Shown one piece after another: positions 18,266 through 25,719 of a DNA stretch of 64,000 bases (the first letter of the stretch is position 1; every line of letters starts with the position of its first letter). The position numbers were made by a program, and so were the translations under genes. The notes below the pieces were generated by a model. That model was given only the letters and a program-made list of their open reading frames with translations, was not told the origin of the DNA and did no database searches. The stretch is from Streptomyces virginiae (GTDB lineage: Bacteria; Actinomycetota; Actinomycetes; Streptomycetales; Streptomycetaceae): NCBI RefSeq assembly GCF_000720455.1, contig NZ_JOAK01000022.1, forward strand, positions 52,780-116,779, given 5' to 3'.

Positions 18266-18345
18266 CGGTGCATCGCCCCGATTGCCATGAAGTAGCCCAG
18301 CCCGCCCACGATGACCACCAGACAGGCGACGAAGAGGCCCCGCAT
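18262..18345 (-). CDS. 27-residue single-span membrane protein
   Basis: MRGLFVACLVVIVGGLGYF then MAIGAMHR, almost entirely one hydrophobic helix. The ATG at 18345 lies 1 nt after the stop of the lipoprotein gene, and its TGA overlaps the GTG of the DUF6766 gene, so it is embedded in a translationally coupled operon. That packing is the main evidence that it is a real gene. Function unknown. Confidence 0.7.
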   Translation of the reverse strand: MRGLFVACLVVIVGGLGYFMAIGAMHR

Positions 18346-18346
18346 C

Positions 18347-18796
18347 TCAGCCGCCCTTCACAGCACACTGGTAGGGCTTGCCCGAAGCCGGTTCGCAGCC
18401 CGCCGCCACGATCTTCCAGCCGTCGTCGAACTGCGAAAGGAACAACGTGTCCCCCTCAAGACGCAGCAGCGCCTGCCGGCCGTACACCTGCGTGGTGCGC
18501 ACCGGGTCCGCCACCGGAAGTTCTTCGTCGGCCAGGGCCGACCCGCACGGCTTGTCACTGTCCTGTTCGAGCTGCCGGCGGGTCTGCGGGGCCAGAAGCG
18601 CGCACGCCGCCACGTAGTCGGCCCGGGCGAGCGTCTCCTCGAAGCTGGTGGCTGCCCGGCGCGCGCCGTCCAGCCGCGGTTCGGGCGCCCCACACCCGCC
18701 CAGCACGACAACCGTCGTCGCCACGGTCAGGGCTACCAGGGCCGGTCGCCGACGCCTCGTTGGCCGAGTGGGCGGGGCCGGATCGGTAGGTGTCAT
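18347..18796 (-). CDS. Lipoprotein, unknown function
   Basis: 149 residues. Start MTPTDPAPPTRPTRRRRPAL, hydrophobic VALTVATTVVVLGGC with lipobox LGGC, then ARRAATSFEETLARADYVAA, CALLAPQTRRQLEQD and ALLRLEGDTLFLSQFDDGWK, ending ASGKPYQCAVKGG. The FDDGWKIVAAGC region resembles small secreted NTF2/DUF4878-like proteins. ATG at 18796 overlaps the hemerythrin stop (ATGA), so the two are cotranscribed. Confidence 0.85.
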   Translation of the reverse strand: MTPTDPAPPTRPTRRRRPALVALTVATTVVVLGGCGAPEPRLDGARRAATSFEETLARADYVAACALLAPQTRRQLEQDSDKPCGSALADEELPVADPVRTTQVYGRQALLRLEGDTLFLSQFDDGWKIVAAGCEPASGKPYQCAVKGG

Positions 18797-19164
18797 TTGC
18801 TCGCCGCGCTCGGCACTGCGAGGGGGTCGCGCGGCGCTCTGCCCTTCTCCGCCTCCAGCTGGTCGCCGATCTCGGTGAGGCGGTTGCGGCCCATGGCCTT
18901 GCGGACGTCGGGGAACCACTCCTTCACTTCTTCTTCGACGTGGTGGCGGACATTCTCCGTGAGGACGCTCATCTTGGCCTTGAAGCGTTCATCGGCCGGG
19001 TAGAAGACCTGTTCCTCGATCCAGGCATGGACCGTGAGCTCCTCGATCACTGCGTCCGCGATGCTCCGCCGCTCGGCGAGATCGCCGTCCTCAGCCTTCT
19101 CGAACCTCTTGAACAGCTTCTCCACGGTCTTGTGGTCATCACGCAGCAGCACGATCGCGTCCAT
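18793..19164 (-). CDS. Hemerythrin-domain protein
   Basis: 123 residues, four-helix hemerythrin fold. Candidate diiron ligands: His11 (LLRDDHKTVEKLF), His46 and Glu50 (TVHAWIEEQVFYP), His74/75 (NVRHHVEEEVKEWFP) and Glu78-79. Such proteins bind O2 or NO and respond to oxidative stress. First gene of the operon with the lipoprotein, the 27-residue membrane protein and the DUF6766 remnant. Confidence 0.9.
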   Translation of the reverse strand: MDAIVLLRDDHKTVEKLFKRFEKAEDGDLAERRSIADAVIEELTVHAWIEEQVFYPADERFKAKMSVLTENVRHHVEEEVKEWFPDVRKAMGRNRLTEIGDQLEAEKGRAPRDPLAVPSAASK

Positions 19165-19767
19165 GCCGTCCCCTTCTGGCAGCGGTCCCGGACCTGGCGG
19201 CGGGCCAGGCGCAGTGATCTACGATCCCCGTGCAGGGCAGCGGGTTTAGCGACTTGGTCCACGACGCCACGGCAGACCGCCCGCCCGGTCTAAGCCGCCT
19301 ACTGAGATGCGCAGGGATTCCGTGACGGGAGGTGTTCCTCGCCGGCCAAGTCCCGATACGGCGCCAGCGCCGACGTGCCAGCCAGGACCGCCCGGCGCGC
19401 ACCGACGTTCTCCCCGACCGCGGTGCGCTCGATGACGGCCTCGACCCGCTCCCCGCAGCGCAGAACGCCGCCGCAGCCGGCTCAGGAGCGCCGTGGTGAG
19501 GGCGCCAGCCCCCGCCGACGTCGACCGGGAAGCCGTGACTCTGCCCGAGCACCGACATCAGCCAGCCGCGTCCACCGCTGCCCGCCGCCTCGGGGCATCG
19601 GTACAGAAGGCGAAGACGTCTGGATTGCGTCGGTCGGCCAGCTGTCCGTCATCTACTTCGCCAACCGCGTGCTGCGGCGCCTGTCCGTCCTGGACCTCGT
19701 CTGGCTCAGCCGGCCAGACGAGCAGCGGTTGCATGACGGGGCGCCCGCGCGTCGGCCCTGAGGCCTG
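19165..19767. other. No supported gene
   Basis: About 600 bp. Open frames on both strands are Arg/Pro/Ser-rich and lack family signatures. The stretch on the plus strand near 19620-19720 (VWIASVGQLSVIYFANRVLR) looks more protein-like and may be a remnant, but I cannot place it. Confidence 0.4.
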
Positions 19768-20073
19768 TCATGTGGAGCAGGAAGCGGTGCTGCGGCGGGT
19801 ACGAAGCCGGCGGGCACTCTTGACGGCGTAGACGCAGACCATGATCGCGACCCCGGTGGCCGCGATCCAGAACCAGGCCTCGGCCACCGTGAGACTCAGC
19901 ACGAGCCCGCCCATGAGCACTAGCGTCCCGACAGTCTCCAGTACTTCGAGGCGGGCCCTGGAGCGCAGCGCGGGGTTGGGACCGCGCAGCCGGCGGACCA
20001 TGGGGAGGAGACCACGGGCTTGCAGGACGGCGAGACCGACAGCGATCCAGATGTACCGGTCAGGTATGTCCAC
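19768..20073 (-). CDS. Small membrane protein, two helices
   Basis: 101 residues from GTG at 20073 (VDIPDRYIWIAVGLAVLQAR). A basic loop (RLRGPNPALRSRARLEVLE) and a long hydrophobic stretch (TVGTLVLMGGLVLSLTVA, WFWIAATGVAIMVCVYAV) follow, with a basic C-terminus. Function unknown. The ribosome site is weak. Confidence 0.6.
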   Translation of the reverse strand: MDIPDRYIWIAVGLAVLQARGLLPMVRRLRGPNPALRSRARLEVLETVGTLVLMGGLVLSLTVAEAWFWIAATGVAIMVCVYAVKSARRLRTRRSTASCST

Positions 20074-20682
20074 GGCGCGCACTGTACCGTCCGGCGGTGA
20101 CCAGGATCTGAATGAGGGTGCCTGGGGCCGGTGTGTGCTTGGTCGTTGAAGGCCTGGCACGCACTCCGGCACCTGGAGAGCGGCCATGCCAGGCCAGCGG
20201 CACCGCAGGACCTCGCGGATGTGCCGCCGGGTGGCGTTCCTCGCACTTCATGGGGCGGGCTGCTGCCGTCGGGTCCGCTGCCCGGGGGCCGGTGGTCTGA
20301 GCGCCGGTGCCGGGGGCTTTGTCGGGCGGTCCCCGCGGTTCCCCGGCCGGGGAGGAGGCCGGGGTGCGGGGTGTCCGAGTGCCGTACGGATCCGGGCGGC
20401 AGCCTGTCGTGCGGGCGGGCCTGCCCCGTGACGCCGGGGGGAAGGGGCGTCACGGGGGCGGGGGCCCGCTCCGGAAGCCCACCCCCACGGCAAGGCCTCC
20501 GACATCAACGCGTCTGACCCGGCGCCTCCTCCCCAAACATCTTTCTTTGCAGCAGTTCTGATTGGGCGTCATGTTCTGCTGCTTCCCGGGCCGCCCGCTT
20601 GTCCGCTTCGTTGCTGGTCAGCGTGCGGAAGTGACTTTTGTTCCGGATGCCTTGGCGTCTGGGGCATCGCACGCTGGAGGGC
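20074..20682. other. Intergenic region, no gene seen
   Basis: GC-rich, with no family signature on either strand. It contains the hairpin at 20424-20457. Confidence 0.4.
20424..20457. terminator. 12-bp hairpin
   Basis: CCCCGTGACGCC at 20424-20435 pairs exactly with 20446-20457 around a G-rich 10-nt loop. Isolated between genes. Confidence 0.4.
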
Positions 20683-20907
20683 ATGGCGGACCGGACGGAA
20701 ATCCTGATCCATCCCGTGTCGCCGCGGGGCGGGCGCAAGGTCACCGTGCACGCGCTCGGGGTGGACGTGGACCTCGGCAGGGCGTTCACACCCGGGGACG
20801 TGTCGGAGTTCCTGCGCCGGGCCGGCCTGGAAGACGTGGACCTGTCCGAGGACGGCCCGATCCGGTGGGAGGGCGGAGGCCCCGGGGTGTGGACTGGTGA
20901 CATCTGA
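20683..20907 (+). CDS. Small hypothetical protein, 74 residues
   Basis: ATG at 20683 follows a GGAGG ribosome site by 2 nt plus GC. MADRTEILIHPVSPRGGRKV, TVHALGVDVDLGRAFTPGDV, SEFLRRAGLEDVDL and WEGGGPGVWTGDI. Probably a compact alpha/beta protein. No family recognised. Confidence 0.65.
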   Translation: MADRTEILIHPVSPRGGRKVTVHALGVDVDLGRAFTPGDVSEFLRRAGLEDVDLSEDGPIRWEGGGPGVWTGDI

Positions 20908-20980
20908 CCCTCCGGCATCGGGCACGTGATGTTCCAGGGAGCTCTCCTGCCGGCGGGCGCTGCCGGGCTGTACCCGTCTC

Positions 20981-21256
20981 TCAGGTGTGCAGGCGGCTGT
21001 TGGGGCCTTCCCCGTCCTCGGCGCTGTCGTCGTTGAACCAGTAGTCCCCGGCCGCCAGGTAGCGGAAGGAGTGGGTGTTCTCGGAGGGCAGCTCGACGGT
21101 GACGGCCCGCTTCCCGTCCTCGCGCGGGGTGAGCGTGTGGACGCCGGGCTGCCAGTGGTTGAAGTCGCCGACCACGCTGACCGGCCCGTGCGGGTTGTCG
21201 GCGGGAAGGACGAAGGAGACCGCAGTTCGGTCCTTGCGCAGGGTGCGCTCCAGCAT
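20981..21256 (-). CDS. Stand-alone glycogen-binding (CBM48/AMPK-like) domain protein
   Basis: 91 residues from ATG at 21256: MLERTLRKDRTAVSFVLPAD, GPVSVVGDFNHWQPGVHTLT, SFRYLAAGDYWFNDDSAEDG. Same length and layout as the protein at 14273-14548, with about two-thirds identity by eye. Both carry the sugar-contacting Trp (FNHW and DYWF). No enzyme domain. The pair flanks the NHEJ and hemerythrin region. Confidence 0.85.
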   Translation of the reverse strand: MLERTLRKDRTAVSFVLPADNPHGPVSVVGDFNHWQPGVHTLTPREDGKRAVTVELPSENTHSFRYLAAGDYWFNDDSAEDGEGPNSRLHT

Positions 21257-21446
21257 GGTGATCCGGCTCCTGACGGCGCGGGGACGGTTTGAGTGCATTC
21301 ATCCTCGGCAGCCAGGCATCCTGACGCATCCGCACCGGCCACGGCTCACCTGTCCGCCACGGTATGTAGCCGAGATGGTGCGAGATGTGACTCTGCGTGG
21401 CAGCGTGGCCAAGGAAGTACCACCTCACGCACAAGGAGTCGCCGTC

Positions 21447-21650
21447 ATGGGCGGTATGCAGGACAAGCGCCGGGAACCGGGCAAGGGCCGCGAAGAACAG
21501 CAGCGCCCCCAGCACCAGCAGCGGCCCGGTCAGGACCCGGTCCACCCCGAGCCCGGCACCCCCTCCCGCGGCCGGCGCCCGGAGGAGATGGAGCGGCGCC
21601 GCGAAGAGGACCTCCTCCGCGACGAGCACGACCAACGCGAGGACTTCTGA
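21447..21650 (+). CDS. Small hydrophilic protein, 67 residues
   Basis: ATG at 21447 behind an AAGGAG site. MGGMQDKRREPGKGREEQQR, then PQHQQRPGQDPVHPEPGTPS and RRREEDLLRDEHDQREDF. Highly charged, low-complexity and probably disordered. A hairpin terminator follows. Function unknown. Confidence 0.6.
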   Translation: MGGMQDKRREPGKGREEQQRPQHQQRPGQDPVHPEPGTPSRGRRPEEMERRREEDLLRDEHDQREDF

Positions 21651-21675
21651 CCCCAAGGCGGTACCCCACGCGCGC

Positions 21676-21715
21676 AGAGCCCGGCCAGGCGCCCGTAGTC
21701 ACCCGGCCGGGCTCT
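21676..21715. terminator. 11-bp hairpin downstream of 21650
   Basis: AGAGCCCGGCC at 21676-21686 pairs exactly with 21705-21715, 25 nt after the stop codon of the small hydrophilic protein. Confidence 0.7.
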
Positions 21716-22545
21716 GTCACGCCGCCGCCGGCCCCCGGTCAGGCGCTCCCGTCCCCGCGGTGCCGGCGGCAGGGCATGGGCGCGGCGGGGCAGGTACTCG
21801 GGGCCGCGCGTCCCGTCCCCGGCGCAGCACACAGGACGGATGAACGCGCCCGCCCCAGCGGGGTCTGCGCTGTCGGCAAGACGCAGTAGACCAGGGGGAT
21901 GGTCAAGTCCGGCACGGGGATCAACGACGTCGCGTACGCCAGCACCGCAGCCCTCCACGGGGACCACGCCACGGCCCGCCGGTCTCTGCCCGCGCCATGT
22001 CCGACCCCTCAGGTCGGCGACCTCCGCCAAGCTCTCCGGCGGCTGAGACGCCGTGGCCGCGCCCCGGCCGGCCCGGTGGGGCGGGATGTCCCGGCGATGG
22101 GTGTCCGGGCAGGGCCGCATCGCCGGGAAGGCGCCACACGGGATGCGGGGGGAGGCGACCGGTGCGGCAGACAGGTAACGCCGCATCGCGACGGCGGTCA
22201 CGCACAGGGTTGTTCGATGTTGACGCGGCCCACGCCCTCGGCTCGGGGGGCCGGGGGCGAGGGGGCTGGCGCACCTGGAGCAGTTCGGCTGCACCGGGCC
22301 GGCGGGCGTGGTGGGATCGGCGGGTGAAGGATCCCTTTGGATGTGACGCGCCGGCTGTTCTCGCCTGTTCGGGGAGGGCGGATCGTGCGGCGGCGCGCCG
22401 GGCTGTGGCTTCCCGCGCCGTAGACGCGGAAGATCTGGTGCTGCTGCTTGACATGCTCGGCCTGCTGCCCGGCGCCGGCCCCGAGCGACCACGCCCACCG
22501 GAGGGGGAGGCGGACCCCTGTCGGTGAGGCCGAGGACACGTTTCC
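21716..22545. other. No supported gene
   Basis: About 830 bp without a recognisable family. A plus-strand segment ending at 22527 (AEDLVLLLDMLGLLPGAG) looks like the end of a small helical protein, but its 5' part is not coding-like. Confidence 0.4.
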
Positions 22546-22576
22546 CCCGCTCGGCCGGCAGAGCCGGCCGAGCGGG
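22546..22576. terminator. 14-bp perfect hairpin
   Basis: CCCGCTCGGCCGGC, loop AGA, then the exact complement. Lies 28 nt after the stop of the SRPBCC gene on the minus strand. Confidence 0.8.
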
Positions 22577-22603
22577 CGCGGTGCCCGGTGTCCGGGGCTC
22601 GTG

Positions 22604-23053
22604 TCAGACTTCGCCGCGCCAGGCGCCGGTCTCGCTGCCGCGGTCTTCGACGTATTCCTTGAACCGCTTCAGGTCGCCGGTGATGCGCCGCTTGACCAGG
22701 CCGAGCTTGTCGCCGATGTTCTCTGCGAAGCCGTCCGGGTCGTAGTCGAGCTGCAGCATCACCTTGGTCTTGTTGTCGGCGAGGTGGTGGAAGGTGACGA
22801 CGCCCGCCTGCTTCACCTCGCCGCCCAGGGTGGTCCAGGCGACGCGTTCGTCGGGGATCTGCTCGGTGATCTCCGCCTCGAATTCCTTGGTCACCCCGCC
22901 GATCTTCGTCACCCAGTGCGTCATGGTGTCGGTGCGCTGTTCGATGCGCTCCACGCCTTCCATGAAGTGGGGGAACGACTCGAACTGCGTCCACTGGTTG
23001 TACGCGGTGCGTACGGGGACGTCGACCTCGACGGACTCTTCGACCTGAGACAT
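22604..23053 (-). CDS. SRPBCC (START-like) family protein
   Basis: 149 residues from ATG at 23053: MSQVEESVEVDVPVRTAYNQ, WTQFESFPHFMEGVERIEQR, WVTKIGGVTKEFEAEITEQI, GVVTFHHLADNKTKVMLQLD. The pattern of VDVPVxxAYxxWxxFExFPxFM is the cyclase/dehydrase subgroup of SRPBCC proteins common in actinomycetes. It has a hydrophobic ligand pocket and its ligand is unknown. Followed by a strong terminator. Confidence 0.88.
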   Translation of the reverse strand: MSQVEESVEVDVPVRTAYNQWTQFESFPHFMEGVERIEQRTDTMTHWVTKIGGVTKEFEAEITEQIPDERVAWTTLGGEVKQAGVVTFHHLADNKTKVMLQLDYDPDGFAENIGDKLGLVKRRITGDLKRFKEYVEDRGSETGAWRGEV

Positions 23054-23369
23054 CAGAGCGACCTTTCGTCTTCGCCGGCCGGCGGCGGGCCGACCGTATG
23101 CGGGGAGCCTTTCCCTGGACGCGCTCGTGCCCGCGCTCGGCCTTTTCATCACCCCCGAACAGGCGCACTCATCCCGAAGTCGGTGCGTACAGCGCCGGGC
23201 CATGCCGACACTTGCCCGTAGCCGCCCGTCTGCGGACCAGCCCCGGTACGCAGCTCGGGGGTCGGGGTCCGGTGCTGGGAAGGGCATCCCTGCGTCCACC
23301 GCATCACCTTCACCGCCGGGACACAGCGGGTTCGTTCGCACCGGCCCCGTCGGCTTTACTGTCCGTCGC
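23054..23369. other. Divergent intergenic region
   Basis: No gene seen; probably holds the promoters of the divergent genes at 23053 and 23370. Confidence 0.4.
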
Positions 23370-23693
23370 ATGGATGATCACAGCGACGAGTTCCTGCTGC
23401 GCGTGCGTGCTGCGCTGGCCGAGGCCGGTTTCGAGCCCTCCGGCCCCGGCGGGGACGGCGTGCACCTGATCCGGCAAGCTCGTGGAGTGATGATCGGATG
23501 GTGGCCGGTGGAGATCACCCCCGCACCCGCCGTCCTCCCCCCGGACATCGACGATGCTGCAGAGCAACCTGCCCTGCGACACGCTTTCCGCCTCGCGGTA
23601 GCGGCCGCCCTGCGCGCGGCCGGGTCCGCGGTCGAGACGCGCGCGGACGACGGGCTCCTCGTCATTGACCCCGAGTACACCGGCAGGATGTAA
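23370..23693 (+). CDS. Small hypothetical protein, 107 residues
   Basis: MDDHSDEFLLRVRAALAEAG, FEPSGPGGDGVHLIRQARGV, PALRHAFRLAVAAALRAAGS, AVETRADDGLLVIDPEYTG. This is the only intact copy of a family with two broken relatives in the window (5964-6245, 13961-14100). Cytosolic, alpha/beta, unknown function. Confidence 0.7.
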   Translation: MDDHSDEFLLRVRAALAEAGFEPSGPGGDGVHLIRQARGVMIGWWPVEITPAPAVLPPDIDDAAEQPALRHAFRLAVAAALRAAGSAVETRADDGLLVIDPEYTGRM

Positions 23694-23755
23694 AACGTCC
23701 GCAGCCACCACTTTTGGTGTGGGCCCGGAACGCGTTGCAGCCGCGATAGTGCCGC

Positions 23756-23866
23756 TGGGGTGTGCCCGCTGGTGCCTGGAAGTGTCGGTGCGGGTTGTGC
23801 CCGGCCCGCGTGCTGCTCGGGCTGGCGGCGTTCGTCAGGGTGCCGGGGGAGGGCTGCCGTGGGTGG
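23756..23866. repeat. About 110-bp dispersed repeat, copy 1
   Basis: The stretch beginning GGGGTGTGCCCGCTGGT and running through CGCGTGCTGCTCGGG to GAGGG-CCGTGGG is repeated with about 85 percent identity (by eye) at 40778-40888. Copy 1 sits at the 3' end of the RsbW-like gene. Confidence 0.7.
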
Positions 23867-24299
23867 GGACGATGGCGGTGATGGTTTTGCCGGTGCGGTG
23901 GAAGCGGATGAAGGTGCCGGGTGCGAGGGTTTTCACCACGCGCCATCCGAAGCCGCCGGGGGTGTGCGGTGAGGGCGGCCGCAGGTGCGGTGGGAGAGTC
24001 GAGCCGTCGGAGACCTTGATGGTGACCTGGCCGGCCCGGACGGTGATGTGGAAGCCGGTGACGCCGCCTGCGTGGCGGATGGCGTTGGAGACGAGTTCGC
24101 TGACCACCGTCAGCACGTCGGTGACCAGGGCTTCGGGCGCGTTGTGTTCGGCGAGGACATGGCGGGCGGTCTCCCGGGCCTGCGCGCAGTTCATCTTCGC
24201 CGGGAGACCTGTGCGGACTGACCGTGGCCTCACACGCAGCGCCTGCCCCAGGCGCTGCCAGAGATTCCGTCTGCCCGCTGCGAGCGGTTCAGCCGGCAC
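23835..24299 (-). CDS. Anti-sigma-factor-type serine kinase/ATPase (RsbW-like)
   Basis: 154 residues from GTG at 24299; a later ATG at 24194 (MNCAQARETARHVLAEHNAP) is an alternative start. HATPase_c fold: DVLTVVSELVSNAIRHAGGV (N box with Glu and Asn), TIKVSDGSTLPP, HTPGGFGWRVVKTLAPGTFI (Gly-rich lid). Such proteins bind a sigma factor and phosphorylate a STAS antagonist. The 5' end overlaps the STAS gene by 11 nt, giving a coupled antagonist-kinase pair. A truncated paralog is at 3205 and a scrap at about 40930. Confidence 0.88.
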   Translation of the reverse strand: MPAEPLAAGRRNLWQRLGQALRVRPRSVRTGLPAKMNCAQARETARHVLAEHNAPEALVTDVLTVVSELVSNAIRHAGGVTGFHITVRAGQVTIKVSDGSTLPPHLRPPSPHTPGGFGWRVVKTLAPGTFIRFHRTGKTITAIVPTHGSPPPAP

Positions 24300-24609
24300 G
24301 GTGGGGGGTGTCGCGGATGTCGAACAGGGTCAGGGCGCCGGTCATCTCCATCATGCGCCGCAGTTGCGACGGGAGCGGGCCCTGGAGGGCGACGGGGCGG
24401 GTGTTACGGAGGCGTATGAGGGCGTTGAGGAAGCTGGAGTCGCCGAAGTCAACCTGCCGGACGTCCACGACAAGGAGGCTGGCCGGCACTGGCTGGACGT
24501 CGCAGGCGTCGATCAGCAGGCCGGTGGTGTCGAGGTCGAATTCGCCGGAGCAGACGACCACGCGCACACCGTCGGCCTCGGCCCTGACCGTCACCTGGGG
24601 TGTCTTCAC
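24289..24609 (-). CDS. STAS-domain anti-sigma factor antagonist (RsbV-like)
   Basis: 106 residues: MKTPQVTVRAEADGVRVVVC, SGEFDLDTTGLLIDACDVQP, LLVVDVRQVDFGDSSFLNAL, LPSQLRRMMEMTGALTLFDI. The Ser in GDSSF (residues 58-59) is the expected phosphorylation site of the kinase encoded next. Its TGA lies inside the start region of the kinase gene, so the two are coupled. Confidence 0.9.
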   Translation of the reverse strand: MKTPQVTVRAEADGVRVVVCSGEFDLDTTGLLIDACDVQPVPASLLVVDVRQVDFGDSSFLNALIRLRNTRPVALQGPLPSQLRRMMEMTGALTLFDIRDTPHRAG

Positions 24610-24699
24610 GCGTCCTCCCGAAGATGCGAGCGGATGGGCACGCAGTGACGGTAATGGATGTCCCTCGCGCCCCGGTACCCGGCTTGAGGGGGCGGTTCA

Positions 24700-24944
24700 G
24701 GGTCCGGTGCGGAGGGTGGAGAGGTCGCGAGGTGCCGACGGCCGGTCCGTCCGCTTGCGCAAGGGCTCCTGCGGCGGACGGCCACTGGGCTTCGACGAGG
24801 AGCGGTACAAGTAGCGCAACACCGTCGAACAAGTCATCAAAGGCTCAAGCACGCCCGAGTGGTGGCTACGCGCAACGACATACGCGGCCACGTCTACCTC
24901 GGCAGGTCACCGCAGCCGCCCTCGTCATCCGGCTCCGCGCGTGA
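24700..24944 (+). pseudogene. IS5-family transposase 3' fragment
   Basis: GRSVRLRKGSCGGRPLGFDE then ERYK, TAG at 24812-24814, then RNTVEQVIK. After a frameshift, HARVVATRNDIRGHVYLG and, in a third frame, QVTAAALVIRLRA to a stop. Intact relatives read YKQRNTVERVINRLK and ATRYDKRGHVYLGTVTAAAL. So this is a CAG to TAG change plus small indels in a transposase tail. Confidence 0.75.
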
Positions 24945-24966
24945 TCGACCGGACAGGTCCTTAGGT

Positions 24967-25029
24967 CGTGTCCGCAAAGTCCCGCCTGCGCGGCGGCCCT
25001 CCGGGCGGCCGACGCTACTTTGCGGACAC
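24967..25029. terminator. Inverted repeat GTGTCCGCAAAGT
   Basis: GTGTCCGCAAAGT at 24967-24979 and its exact complement at 25017-25029 flank 37 nt. It sits just after the stop of the minus-strand TetR gene (25033) and after the IS5 scrap. It could be the TetR terminator or an end of the former insertion element. Confidence 0.5.
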
Positions 25030-25032
25030 ACC

Positions 25033-25650
25033 CTAGCCGTGCTCGGGGGCGTCATGGACGGTCAGCGCTCCGGCGAGGTCCAGGTCGGCGGCGGTGCCGT
25101 TCGCCCCGGCGCGGACGAGGAGCACCGCGCCGAGTGCGGTGCTCCAGAACGTCCTGGTCTCCACGCTGAGCGGTCGGCGGGTTGTCCAGCCGCGACTGTC
25201 GAGGAGCCGGCCCATGAAACGTTCGGACTGCCGGAACAGTAGCTGGAGGTGCCGGTCGACCACGAGCGCGAGTTCGGGTTTGGAGACTCCGGCGGCGAGT
25301 GCCTGCGCGACCGATGGAAGCGAAGGCATGGCCAGGACGGCACGGGCGATGTTGCGCCGGAACGCCGCCGGATCGGGGGCCTGGCGACCGATGCGCTCGA
25401 TCCGTCGGGCGTCGTGCAGCAGGCCGAGGAAGGCGGCGTGCACCAGCAGCGAGTCCTTGGAGCCGAAGTAGTAGGTGACCTGGTTGGGGAAGGCCCCTGC
25501 CGCGTTCGCGATCTCCGCGACGCTCACCTCGGCCCCGGACCGCTCCTCGCAGAGCCGCGCAGTCGCCTCGATCAGCCGGCGTCTGGTCGCGCGACCGCGG
25601 TCTCGTGACCGGGCCGATTTTGATCCTGCTTCGGTTCGCTTGTTCTCCAC
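25033..25650 (-). CDS. TetR-family regulator, divergent from fabF-like gene
   Basis: 205 residues from GTG at 25650. HTH: ATRRRLIEATARLCEERSGA, EVSVAEIANAAGAFPNQVTY, YFGSKDSLLVHAAFL. The ligand domain continues ARRIERIGRQAPDPAAFRRN to RHLQLLFRQSERFMGRLLDS. Two copies of the palindrome TTGTAT-N3-ATACAA lie in the 69-bp divergent region and are the obvious operators, implying autoregulation and control of the ketosynthase gene. Confidence 0.92.
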   Translation of the reverse strand: MENKRTEAGSKSARSRDRGRATRRRLIEATARLCEERSGAEVSVAEIANAAGAFPNQVTYYFGSKDSLLVHAAFLGLLHDARRIERIGRQAPDPAAFRRNIARAVLAMPSLPSVAQALAAGVSKPELALVVDRHLQLLFRQSERFMGRLLDSRGWTTRRPLSVETRTFWSTALGAVLLVRAGANGTAADLDLAGALTVHDAPEHG

Positions 25651-25657
25651 CTCTTAA

Positions 25658-25703
25658 TTGTATGTGATACAACAAGGCGTCGTTCGCTTGTATCGCATAC
25701 AAG
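25658..25703. promoter_or_regulatory. Two TetR-type operators TTGTAT-N3-ATACAA
   Basis: Site 1 at 25658-25672 (TTGTATGTGATACAA) and site 2 at 25687-25703 (CTTGTATCGCATACAAG). Centres are 30 bp apart, about three helical turns, so dimers would bind on one face of the DNA. They lie between the divergent tetR and fabF-like starts. Confidence 0.85.
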
Positions 25704-25719
25704 AAAGGTCCAAGGGAAG

